Positions 1-6,652 of a stretch of DNA of 13,598 bases are shown piece by piece; positions within the stretch are counted from its first letter, which is position 1, and the number at the start of each line of letters is the position of its first letter. The notes beneath the pieces were generated by a model, which searched no databases, was not told the DNA's origin, and saw nothing but the letters and a program-made list of their open reading frames with translations. The stretch comes from DASVDE01 sp035558955 (lineage in GTDB: Bacteria; Actinomycetota; Thermoleophilia; Solirubrobacterales; 70-9), in contig DATMBX010000141.1 of NCBI GenBank assembly GCA_035558955.1, forward strand, positions 1 to 13,598. The letters run 5' to 3'. The translations under genes and the position numbers were made by a program.

Positions 1-3000
1 GCTCGGTGGCCCCTCACAGGCGCCGGCATTGAGGTCGCAGGGCGGCAGCCCTTCGGGCGGGAACTCGATGCCGCCGCCGACGCGGGCGGTGTAGAGGCGG
101 ATCAGGGCGTCGGGGGCGTCGGGCGTGTAGGCGGCGGTGGCGTCGAAGAAGACATCGGCGCCGTCGGGGCTGACGCCCTCGACGATCGGCGCCACCGCCC
201 AGTTGGTGAGGCCGTCGGTGACGAGGATCTGGCGCCCATCGCGCCACTCATAGACGTCGGTGCCCGGCAGGAGGTCGCCGGCGGCGGGCGTGTTCTGATC
301 GGCGCCGGCGAGCGGCGTGGTGGTGACGAAGGCGAGGGTGCCGCCATCGGCGGAGAGCGCCCGGTTGTTGTTTAAGCCGGCGATCACTTTGTGCAACCCT
401 CCGTCCAGCTCTTCGAGAGGCGGCGAGCCGTCCTGGGGGCAGGAGACGCAGATCAGCGAGCGGTCGGTGTCGTCATAGCGGTAGTACTGGGTGCCGCTGC
501 CGTTGTCGCTCGTCCCACCGAGCGGGTTGAGGGAGGCATCGTCGGAGGCGAAGACGAGCACCGAGCCGTCGCTCGAGAGCGCGACGGAGGGTTGAGCGCT
601 GCCGACAGCGACCGGTCCGACGTAGGCGATCTCGCCGCTTGCGACGTCGAGGCGGTAGGCCCCTCCCTGGCTGTCTGGCGTGAGGCGCTTGGCCCCGAAG
701 TAGACGCGCGAGCCGTCTTCGGCTACCCCGATCGCCGTGGCGTCGTTGCCGCTGACCTGGGTGTGGGAGCCTGGGACGATGCAGGTGAGGCACTCCAGCG
801 AGTCATCGGAGGTGTCGTAGCGGTAGATGTCGTTGCCGATCGCGCAACCGGCGGCCTCAGTGTCCTCGGAGTCGAGACGGCTGGCGGTGGCGAAGAAGGC
901 GGCGCCGGGGGTCGCTTTGATCAGCGAGCCGCCGCAGTCGGGGCCTGAAAGCAGCGGGCCCGAGACCAGTCTGCTCTGGGCGGCGAGCGGGTCGCGCAGG
1001 TAGAGCTGGGTGGGCGAGGTGCCGCAGGGCGGCGCCGAGGGAGTCTCGAAGTAAACCCCCTCGGGAGCGACCCAGTTGCTGTCGGCGACGGCGCCAAGCG
1101 GCGGCGCCTGCGTGCCGCAGGGGCCGGGCCCACCGCCCGGCAGCAGGCTGGCCAGCTGCGGCGCGCCGGCGCCGAGCAGATAGGCGTTCAAGCCGCTTAC
1201 CCCGGGGTAGGCGGGGTCGGGCGCGGAGTCCCCGAGGACGGCGGCGGCGAGGGTCCCGTCGGCGGAGATGCCCGCGTTGGTCACTGACTCAGGGCCGCCG
1301 CGGTAAAGCAGCGTCGTGCCCGAGCCGGGAGTGAGGCGCCAGAACTCGGTTTCCTCTCTGCCCGAGTCGGTGCCCGCGTTCGCCGTGACCATCGTCGAGA
1401 GGTCCGAGGAGGCGTATATCGGCCCCCACTCCTGGCCGACCAGCTGATCGCGCGGGGGCAGGATCGGTCTGGTCTGCCAGCCGCTTGGCGTGCGCTCGGC
1501 GAAGTAGGGGCTGAGGAAACTGCCGGTGGGGGCGATCGGGGTGCCGCCGGCGATGCCGTAGACGGCGCGGTCGCCGTCGTCTGAGAAGGCGTCGCCGAAG
1601 AAGGCCCCTACCGGGTTGCCGGAAGACTCGGCGAGGGAGACCATCTCCCAGGCGCGGTCGGATCCCGGCGGGCCGGGGAAGGCGTCACTTTGGCCGGGGA
1701 GGACGTCGGAGGCGCGGGTTGTGACGCTCATATCCTCGCCGGGGAGCGGCGAGCCGACGCCGTTTGAGGCGAGAAGGCGGTAGTGGTAGGTGGTATCTGG
1801 GGCTATACCGCCCAGCTCCTCGGCGACGAGCTGGGCGGTATAGCCCGAGCCGGCCGCGCTGGTCGGGGTGGAGGCGCAGGGGTTTGCCGAGCAGGGCCCT
1901 TGGTCCCCGTACTCGAAGTGATAGGTGGTGGCGCTGCCGAGGGGGGTGACGCGGCCGTTGATCTGCGCGCTCGTGGTGCTTCGCACGGGCGCTCCGGCGG
2001 TCTCCGCGATCGGTGGGGCGGGATCGGTTCTGAAGGGCAGCGCCGCGGTGGTGATCGGCGGCGTGAATCTCTTCGTCGTGACCAGCCGCACCAGATAGTC
2101 GGTGTTGGGCAGAAGGCCGAGCAGCTCCGGGCAGAAGGTCTCATCGATCGCCTGGGGGTCGGTCTGGATGCCGAGGGCCACCTCGGGGGTGGAATCCCAA
2201 CTTGAGCCGCCGTCGTCTGAGTACTCGAAGTGGTAGCTGACCAGCGGCGGGCCGTTGGGGTCGATCGTCGCGTGAAGGTCGGCGCAGGTCGCGGTGACAT
2301 TGTCGACGGAGTCGAGGCTTGCGGTGGGCGGCGGGCCGGCTTCGTCGATGACGTAGACGCCGCCCGCGGCGGTGGCGTAGAGGCGGCCGGTGGCGGGCTC
2401 GACGGCGAGGCCGCCGACGCTCGCGCCACCGTTGGTGTTGTGGCGGTCGTCCTCATCGGCGGGTGGGGCGCTGAGGCCGGGGGCGTTGAGCGGGCCGAAC
2501 TGTTGGATGACGTCGTTGCGGGAGACATAGAGGACGTCGGCGTCGGGGCCGATGCCGTCTGAGTCGGGGTCGACCGCAAGTCCATCTGTGTCCCCAAACG
2601 ACAGCGGGATCAAGCCGCTCTGGCCGGGGATAACGGTGGCGACCGAGGCGCCGGCGCCTCCGGAGAGGCCCGAGCCGTCCACGCTGAGCTGAGCGACGTC
2701 GCGGGCACCGAGGACGTTCGAGAAGGTGATCCGGTAGGGGTTTGAGCCGGTGGCATCACCTCTGCCGTCTGGCTGGCCGACGTCCCCCTCGCCGATCGAG
2801 GGCAGCTCCTCCAGGGCGTCGCGGATGCCGTTGTTCTGGGCCGGAGCGTTGAAGGGGAGAGGTCTGGTTGTCTCCGCCGGCCCCGGCCCGCCTCCATCGG
2901 AATCGAAGCTGAGCGTAAAGGTCCCTGCCGTAGCGGCAATGGTGACCTCTTGGACCTCGTTGGCGCCGCCGCCGCCAAAGCCGTCGAAGGCGGTGGTGAC

Positions 3001-4323
3001 GCTGATCGTGCCAGTGAGCGGCGTGGTGCCGTTGGAAACAACGAGCTGGGGGACGTCGGCGTTGGCGAGGTCATCGGTGAATCGCACGATGTAGAAGCCC
3101 TCCCCGCAGGAGCAAGTGGCGACCCTGATGTTGCCGGCGCCCATCGAGGGCAGCGCCTCGAGCGCCGCTCTCACCTGTTCGGGCGTGGCGTTGAAGCTGA
3201 GGTCGCCGGTGGTGTCGACGCCGAAGCTGAGCCTGAACTGGCCGCCGGTGGCGTTGCGGTTGAGCTGCTGGCCCTCACTGATCGAGCTGCGAAACGGTGC
3301 CAGGAAGCCGATGCCGCCTCCATTGGCGTTGGCAGTGTCATAGCGCAGAATGCGGCTGTCCGCGCCGAACAGAAAGACTTCGACTCGGTCGGTCGCGTAG
3401 AGGATGCCGCGCGAGTCGACGGCGACCAGATCTGGGCTGCCGGGGGCGAAATCAGCGGCAGAGCCGATCGAGCCCGGTGAGAATCCATCGAGGCCGTAGG
3501 TGTTGACGCGGTTGTTGGCGGAGTCGGCGAGGTAGACGGCACCGGTGGTGGGGTTTCCGTCGGGGGCGCCGACGGCGATGGCCCTGGCGCGGATGACGCT
3601 CCCGCTGACGGTAGCGGTGCCAAGCTGGCCGACGGCGGAACCGGAGGTTCCCGCCTTGCAGACGTCGCCGTCGGCGGCGACGCAGACCTCATAACCGGTG
3701 CCGGTGTCGCCGGGGCCCGAGGCGGCGATGTCGAAGCCGAAGGAGCGCAGGAAGGTTCCCGCTCCGTCGTAGACGTTGACGCGGTTGTTGACGGAGTCGG
3801 TGACGAAGACGTTGCCGGTGTCCTGGTCGACAGCGATCGCTCCGGCGGCGAAAGCTTGGAGGTTGAGGGCGCCGTTGCCCGCCGCGGTGCCGTTGCCGCC
3901 GGAGGGAACGGCGGCCTGACAGGCGGCGGCGACGGTGCAAATCTCATAGTCGGAGCCGCCGCTGGTCGTCGAATCGACGTCGGCGCCCCAGGCGCTGATG
4001 AAGAAGTAAGTGTCATCCGCCGTTGCGGCGGGGGTGTTGCCGGGGGTGCCGTTGTCGTCGCGGCCGAAGCGCTGAATGCGGTTGCCGCTGGCACTGGGGC
4101 TACCCCCGTCGATGACGTAGACATCGCCGGCGTTCGCGGGGCCGGCACCACTGTCGTTGACGGCGACGCCGGCCCCGCCGGCGTCGGCGATGATGTCGAC
4201 GGCCTCTTTGGCGCTGGCGGCGGGGGCGAAGGCGAAGAGGGTGAGCGCCAGGGTCGCGAAGGTGAGTATGGCGCTGCGGGTGAGGCTAAGGAAAGGCGCT
4301 GCTGACTGCGGCGGGCGTGTCAC
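1..4323 (-). CDS. Giant secreted NHL / Fn3-like / WD40-like beta-propeller protein (3' end outside window)
   Basis: An uninterrupted reading frame of 1441 codons runs from a GTG at 4323 off the left edge with no stop. GAGGAGAGG lies about 6 nt upstream of the GTG. Residues 1-38 form a signal peptide (hydrophobic core about 18-36, cleavage site ASA after residue 38). Residues about 39-345 carry NHL-type propeller repeats, with motifs such as TDSVNNRVNVYDGAG and LADSANNRVNTY. Residues about 355-430 and 455-550 hold two copies of a repeat module with an ALExLPS core. More propeller-like sequence follows to about 660. Two Fn3-like modules (about 663-862) each contain a YHFEY strand, and the second ends in TTYHYRLLASNGVG. 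From about 865 to the edge are WD40-like strands (DGSRVYFGAKRL, DVYEWR). A surface or secreted binding role is inferred; no enzymatic motif was seen. It lies just downstream of the collagen-like gene on the same strand. Confidence 0.88.
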   Translation of the reverse strand, partial: MTRPPQSAAPFLSLTRSAILTFATLALTLFAFAPAASAKEAVDIIADAGGAGVAVNDSGAGPANAGDVYVIDGGSPSASGNRIQRFGRDDNGTPGNTPAATADDTYFFISAWGADVDSTTSGGSDYEICTVAAACQAAVPSGGNGTAAGNGALNLQAFAAGAIAVDQDTGNVFVTDSVNNRVNVYDGAGTFLRSFGFDIAASGPGDTGTGYEVCVAADGDVCKAGTSGSAVGQLGTATVSGSVIRARAIAVGAPDGNPTTGAVYLADSANNRVNTYGLDGFSPGSIGSAADFAPGSPDLVAVDSRGILYATDRVEVFLFGADSRILRYDTANANGGGIGFLAPFRSSISEGQQLNRNATGGQFRLSFGVDTTGDLSFNATPEQVRAALEALPSMGAGNIRVATCSCGEGFYIVRFTDDLANADVPQLVVSNGTTPLTGTISVTTAFDGFGGGGANEVQEVTIAATAGTFTLSFDSDGGGPGPAETTRPLPFNAPAQNNGIRDALEELPSIGEGDVGQPDGRGDATGSNPYRITFSNVLGARDVAQLSVDGSGLSGGAGASVATVIPGQSGLIPLSFGDTDGLAVDPDSDGIGPDADVLYVSRNDVIQQFGPLNAPGLSAPPADEDDRHNTNGGASVGGLAVEPATGRLYATAAGGVYVIDEAGPPPTASLDSVDNVTATCADLHATIDPNGPPLVSYHFEYSDDGGSSWDSTPEVALGIQTDPQAIDETFCPELLGLLPNTDYLVRLVTTKRFTPPITTAALPFRTDPAPPIAETAGAPVRSTTSAQINGRVTPLGSATTYHFEYGDQGPCSANPCASTPTSAAGSGYTAQLVAEELGGIAPDTTYHYRLLASNGVGSPLPGEDMSVTTRASDVLPGQSDAFPGPPGSDRAWEMVSLAESSGNPVGAFFGDAFSDDGDRAVYGIAGGTPIAPTGSFLSPYFAERTPSGWQTRPILPPRDQLVGQEWGPIYASSDLSTMVTANAGTDSGREETEFWRLTPGSGTTLLYRGGPESVTNAGISADGTLAAAVLGDSAPDPAYPGVSGLNAYLLGAGAPQLASLLPGGGPGPCGTQAPPLGAVADSNWVAPEGVYFETPSAPPCGTSPTQLYLRDPLAAQSRLVSGPLLSGPDCGGSLIKATPGAAFFATASRLDSEDTEAAGCAIGNDIYRYDTSDDSLECLTCIVPGSHTQVSGNDATAIGVAEDGSRVYFGAKRLTPDSQGGAYRLDVASGEIAYVGPVAVGSAQPSVALSSDGSVLVFASDDASLNPLGGTSDNGSGTQYYRYDDTDRSLICVSCPQDGSPPLEELDGGLHKVIAGLNNNRALSADGGTLAFVTTTPLAGADQNTPAAGDLLPGTDVYEWRDGRQILVTDGLTNWAVAPIVEGVSPDGADVFFDATAAYTPDAPDALIRLYTARVGGGIEFPPEGLPPCDLNAGACEGPPS
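1800..1846. repeat. Perfect 19-bp inverted repeat inside the Fn3-like coding region
   Basis: Arms 1800-1818 and 1828-1846 are exact reverse complements separated by a 9-nt loop. On the coding (minus) strand, six codons of each arm are in codon phase. The left arm encodes GYTAQL, the loop VAE and the right arm ELGGIA, so the hairpin sits fully within translated sequence of the giant protein gene. Confidence 0.9.
2674..3261 (-). other. Two diverged copies of a 75-95 residue protein repeat module
   Basis: Within the giant protein, residues about 355-430 and 455-550 share an ordered pattern. It runs: G-x-F-x-L-S-F; then L-x-F-N-A; then R-x-A-L-E-x-L-P-S-x-G-x-G; then Y-x-[IV]-x-F; then L-A/G-x-x-D-V-x-Q-L. 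From memory, this module recurs in large secreted actinobacterial proteins with the core ALEALPSIGAGNV. Its function is not known to me. The second copy follows the sequence EVQEVTIAATAG, a typical linker for such arrays. Confidence 0.6.
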
Positions 4324-4390
4324 TCGAATCCTCTCCTCGGCTTCGGTGGTGGCGGGTGTCGGGTGCATGGGTTGGTTGGTTTGCTCAGGT

Positions 4391-4446
4391 GGAGCGGGCA
4401 CCCCCGGCGGCGCGCTTTGCGCGCCGCCGGGGGTGTGATTCGCTCC
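4391..4446 (-). terminator. Strong GC-rich stem-loop between the collagen-like and giant genes
   Basis: A perfect 17-bp stem (4399-4415 with 4419-4435) closes a 3-nt loop. It is flanked by a second 6-bp stem (4391-4396 with 4441-4446) across a small asymmetric bulge. It begins 14 nt past the stop codon of the collagen-like gene and ends 68 nt before the start of the giant gene. No T-tract follows in the direction of transcription. It could therefore be an actinobacterial-type terminator, an attenuator, or an mRNA-stabilising element that sets the ratio of the two products. Confidence 0.6.
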
Positions 4447-4459
4447 GGTCATCAGGTGC

Positions 4460-5275
4460 TCAGCCGGTGACGGCGAAGGTGCCGGTCACGGATGCCAGAC
4501 CGTTGAAGGCGACCAGGAGCCTTGCGCCCGATACACCCGCGCCTCCCCCAGAAATATTGGGTTTGTCGACGACAATTGCGTCCACTCTGCTGGGCGGGTC
4601 AACGCCATAGAGGCAGAAGTGGCCGCTGGGAGCGGTTGGATTCGCGTCCGATCCGGTGCAACCGACGGTCCCGGCGCCCGCGCCGTCGAAATCGCCGAAG
4701 TTGGCGTCCTTGAAGGTGTGGACATTGCCGGCGTCGAGAGGTGCCGAGAGCGGCACTGGGAAGGACACCGTCTCAAAGGCAACGCCGGCCCCCACGAAAT
4801 CAGTGGCGACCCAGGCGCCGGTCTCGGTGGTGTTGGGTGGCAATGTGCCACCTGAGCTGGCGAACGGAGAGTCGACGCCGTCGACGCCGTCTTCGCCGTC
4901 TTCGCCGTTGCAGACGTCGGTCGTGTTGCCGTCGAGGGTGTATGCCACACCACCGGCCGGGCAGTTCAGAGTCACGTCCTCGGTGACGGATTTGCCGTTG
5001 GTCCCGTTCGTGCCGTTTGTCCCGGGCGTGCCGTTGGTCCCATTGGTACCGGCGGCGCCGTCTTTGCCGTTGGCTCCTGCCGGCCCGGCCGGACCTGCGG
5101 GACCCGTCGCGCCCGGTTTACCGGCGAACTGTTTGGCGATCGCTTTGACCTGGCTTTTCTGTTTGCTGTTGAGGCCGGCCGCGGCAAATGCGGTGCCGGC
5201 GAGTGCGGCGACGAGCGCCACGACGGAAACGATCAGCCCGGCGGTGCCGAAGCGGTCGCGAATTCGGTTAAACAT
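4460..5275 (-). CDS. Secreted or membrane-anchored collagen-like protein
   Basis: The product is 271 residues from the ATG at 5275. AAGGAGAG lies about 9 nt upstream of that ATG; a start further upstream at 5314 is less likely. Residues 1-34 are a basic N-terminus plus a hydrophobic segment (about 12-33) acting as signal peptide or anchor. A short Lys-rich linker (KQKSQVKAIAK) follows, then 15 uninterrupted Gly-X-Y triplets at residues 52-96, starting with GPA units and ending with GTN units. The C-terminal part (about 100-271) holds a short GEDGEDGVDG stretch and a predicted beta-rich globular domain with the segment VSFPVPLSAPLDAG and four cysteines. From memory, this architecture (anchor, basic linker, collagen stalk, beta domain) is common in Solirubrobacterales, where its function is unknown. 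The stalk probably trimerises. Its downstream neighbour is another secreted protein. Confidence 0.85.
   Translation of the reverse strand: MFNRIRDRFGTAGLIVSVVALVAALAGTAFAAAGLNSKQKSQVKAIAKQFAGKPGATGPAGPAGPAGANGKDGAAGTNGTNGTPGTNGTNGTNGKSVTEDVTLNCPAGGVAYTLDGNTTDVCNGEDGEDGVDGVDSPFASSGGTLPPNTTETGAWVATDFVGAGVAFETVSFPVPLSAPLDAGNVHTFKDANFGDFDGAGAGTVGCTGSDANPTAPSGHFCLYGVDPPSRVDAIVVDKPNISGGGAGVSGARLLVAFNGLASVTGTFAVTG
4988..5122 (-). repeat. 9-bp tandem repeats encoding the Gly-X-Y collagen stalk
   Basis: Fifteen consecutive triplets each begin with a GGN glycine codon. The C-terminal half is dominated by near-identical GTN units (six of nine), a low-complexity DNA tract that can expand or contract by slippage. 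Confidence 0.9.
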
Positions 5276-5422
5276 CAGAGGCTCTCTCCTTGTGTAGAGG
5301 CGGGCAGGTCCCAACCGGCCGGCCTTGACTTGAATAGGAGGGGTTGGGTGCTCACGCAGCTACGCCCTCCCCCGTCTTGTCTTTGGTTTGACTTGGTGCG
5401 TTGCTGTGCGAATGAAGTGGCT

Positions 5423-5454
5423 AGGGCTCGTCCCGGGCGCCCGGGACGAGCCCT
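5423..5454. repeat. Perfect 32-bp palindrome
   Basis: The half-site AGGGCTCGTCCCGGGC (5423-5438) is followed directly by its exact reverse complement (5439-5454) with no spacer. It lies about 150 nt upstream of the collagen-like start. It may be a bidirectional terminator, or a binding site for a dimeric regulator, since the half-site contains the GGCTCGTCCC motif repeated nearby. Confidence 0.85.
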
Positions 5455-5602
5455 TGGCGTCGTCTGCCAGGGAGAGCAGGCGTTCGCCGACTGGGTGAAG
5501 AAGGTGGATTTCGTAAATGGGGTGGCTGCTCGCGCTAAGCGGTGCCGATTCGTCCCGTTTCACTGCGGATACCTCTCCCTTGTTTCCCGAGCCTTTCCCT
5601 GG

Positions 5603-5660
5603 GGCTCGTCCCTGTGGTGCTGCCCCGGCTCGTTCCCTACGGGCCTGAGGCTTCGTCCCT
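5603..5660. repeat. Three degenerate direct copies of GGCTCGTCCC
   Basis: Copies are GGCTCGTCCC (5603-5612), GGCTCGTTCCC (from 5627) and GGCTTCGTCCC (from 5649), spaced 22-24 bp apart. Related copies occur at 5547-5556 (GATTCGTCCC) and in both halves of the palindrome at 5423-5454. The spacing of about two helical turns fits a regulator array, but this is inference from sequence only. Confidence 0.5.
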
Positions 5661-6009
5661 GTACGCCTGGTGGTGGCGTGGGAGGAATGTAGCCGATTGC
5701 CTTCTTTTATGCAAGGACTAGTTTTCATAAGACAGGCAAAGGTGCTCCACGGCTGAGAAACACCCTGCAATCCAGCCCATGGAGAGGCGAAAGCCCAGGA
5801 AACCCAGCGGTACAGCGCTCGTCCTCGCCACCACGGCCGCACGGTCAGCTGCGCTCTGGAGCGCCGAGCCACGATCGCACCTCCGACCCAGGTGACATTG
5901 AATCCCTGGCCGCGACCAACGAACACCTCACCCTGGCGGTCGTTTAAGCCTTCGAAGCTCGCCGCAGAGGCGGGGGCGAATCGGGGGTGGCCAGCGCCTT
6001 TGGAGGTGA

Positions 6010-6312
6010 ATGGCAAGAACGATCGGCGAGATCCAGGCAACCGAGGCGGCGCTTGGCAAGCTCGGGGCGCGCGGCATCTCCGAGGAAGAAGCCGAACAGG
6101 TGCTGAACAACGCCTACGTGATCGCCAGAAACCTGCGGGGACGCGCCCCACGGCGGCAACCCAGCGCGCGGCGGATGCTAATCGGACGTACAGACGGTGG
6201 CCGTGTTCTGACCCTGGTGATTGAGGAAACCATGGAGCCGACGAGCTGGCTGATCGTCACTGGTTGGACCGCGACGCGGCGTGAGCGTAAAATCCTCGCG
6301 AGGAAAGGCTGA
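6010..6312 (+). CDS. BrnT-like toxin of a type II toxin-antitoxin pair
   Basis: The product is 100 residues. An in-frame stop lies directly before the ATG, so no longer start is possible. GGAGG sits only 3 nt upstream of the ATG, which is close. The N-terminal helix region contains KLGARGISEEEAEQVL, resembling the (H/R)GxxxEEAxEVL helix of BrnT toxins. The core then reads RRMLIGRTDGGRVLTLVIEE and SWLIVTGWTATRRERKIL, matching the BrnT beta-strand pattern (IGRxxxGRxL, then a strand, then ATRRERxL). BrnT proteins are small RelE/ParE-fold ribonucleases that block translation. It is 3 nt from the next gene, which has antitoxin features. The family match is from motif recall; nuclease activity is not demonstrated by the sequence. 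Confidence 0.65.
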   Translation: MARTIGEIQATEAALGKLGARGISEEEAEQVLNNAYVIARNLRGRAPRRQPSARRMLIGRTDGGRVLTLVIEETMEPTSWLIVTGWTATRRERKILARKG

Positions 6313-6315
6313 GCG

Positions 6316-6546
6316 ATGAGCAAGCGTCCGACCAACGCCCCCGATCCACAACCCGGCGACTTCGACGCCGAGCTGGAGGCGATCTCCGAAGAGGACCTGG
6401 AATTCGTCGAGGCGGGCTCTGGGATTGCGATCTCGATCGAGGTGTTAATCGAGGGCGAGGACGCCAGACGCCTCGCCAAGATCGCCAGCGAGCGCGGCCA
6501 GCCGCCAGGAGAGGTTGTCGCCGACCTCGTCCGCTCGGCGGCCTGA
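6316..6546 (+). CDS. Ribbon-helix-helix antitoxin partner
   Basis: The product is 76 residues and begins 3 nt after the upstream toxin stop. AGGAAAGG lies within the toxin's last codons, 7 nt before the ATG, so the two are translationally linked. The N-terminal 45 residues are acidic and look disordered (DAELEAISEEDLEFVEAG), as expected for a toxin-wrapping segment. The C-terminus has a beta strand (AISIEVLI) followed by two helices (EDARRLAKIASERG, PPGEVVADLVRSA), the ribbon-helix-helix layout of CopG/BrnA-type DNA-binding antitoxins. It probably represses its own operon together with the toxin. Order is toxin first, as in brnTA. The position of the RHH segment at the C-terminal end is slightly unusual and fits a shortened family member. 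Confidence 0.6.
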   Translation: MSKRPTNAPDPQPGDFDAELEAISEEDLEFVEAGSGIAISIEVLIEGEDARRLAKIASERGQPPGEVVADLVRSAA

Positions 6547-6585
6547 GCCCACACTCCCGTAGGAGAAGCTCCGCTCGGCGGGCGA

Positions 6586-6619
6586 TTGACCTTGCTTTCC
6601 TGGACCGCTCAGATACCTT
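6586..6619 (+). promoter_or_regulatory. Possible promoter of the polyamine importer operon
   Basis: TTGACC at 6586-6591 is a good -35 element. The downstream AT-containing segment AGATACCTT (6611-6619) offers only weak -10 matches at 17-22 nt spacing. A start point near 6624 would fall at an ATG that is immediately followed by TAA. Confidence 0.3.
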
Positions 6620-6652
6620 CTTTATGTAACTGCCGCATCGACCGACATCCGC

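Larger units (their letters stand above)
5276..6009. other. Gene-poor intergenic stretch between divergent units
   Basis: I see no gene here that I can support. A long minus-strand open frame (5360-6151) overlaps the plus-strand toxin gene and reads as low-complexity Arg/Pro-rich peptide, so it is likely spurious. The stretch holds the ribosome binding site of the collagen-like gene (just beyond 5275), a 32-bp palindrome (5423-5454), motif repeats (5425-5660), and a short AT-rich island near 5697-5735. That island includes a possible plus-strand promoter, TTGCCT then TAGTTT with a 16-nt spacer (5697-5724). This could drive the toxin-antitoxin pair with a long leader, but the evidence is weak. 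Confidence 0.5.

Noticed and set aside
391..948. Plus-strand open frame of 185 codons rich in Val, Ala and Gly
   Set aside because: It is the antisense shadow of the giant minus-strand gene, whose frame is continuous and has signal peptide, NHL, Fn3-like and WD40-like sequence.
1803..4151. Several minus-strand open frames (1803-2597, 2610-3074, 3171-4151) rich in Pro, Ser, Thr and Ala
   Set aside because: They lie in another frame of the same strand and show only low-complexity peptide; the true frame runs through them without a break.
4988..5122. Possible CRISPR or satellite array
   Set aside because: The 9-bp periodicity is explained by Gly-X-Y codons in a real protein; there are no spacers.
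5851..5864. Small inverted repeat GCGCTC / GAGCGC
   Set aside because: Six-base arms with a 2-nt loop are frequent at this GC content, and no neighbouring feature gives it a role.
5360..6151. Minus-strand open frame of 263 codons
   Set aside because: It overlaps the toxin gene on the other strand, has Arg/Pro-rich composition, shows no recognisable motif and includes the palindrome and repeats.
6530..6581. 12-bp direct repeat TCCGCTCGGCGG at 6530-6541 and 6570-6581
   Set aside because: It is short, built of common high-GC words, and one copy lies in the end of the antitoxin coding sequence. It could be chance.
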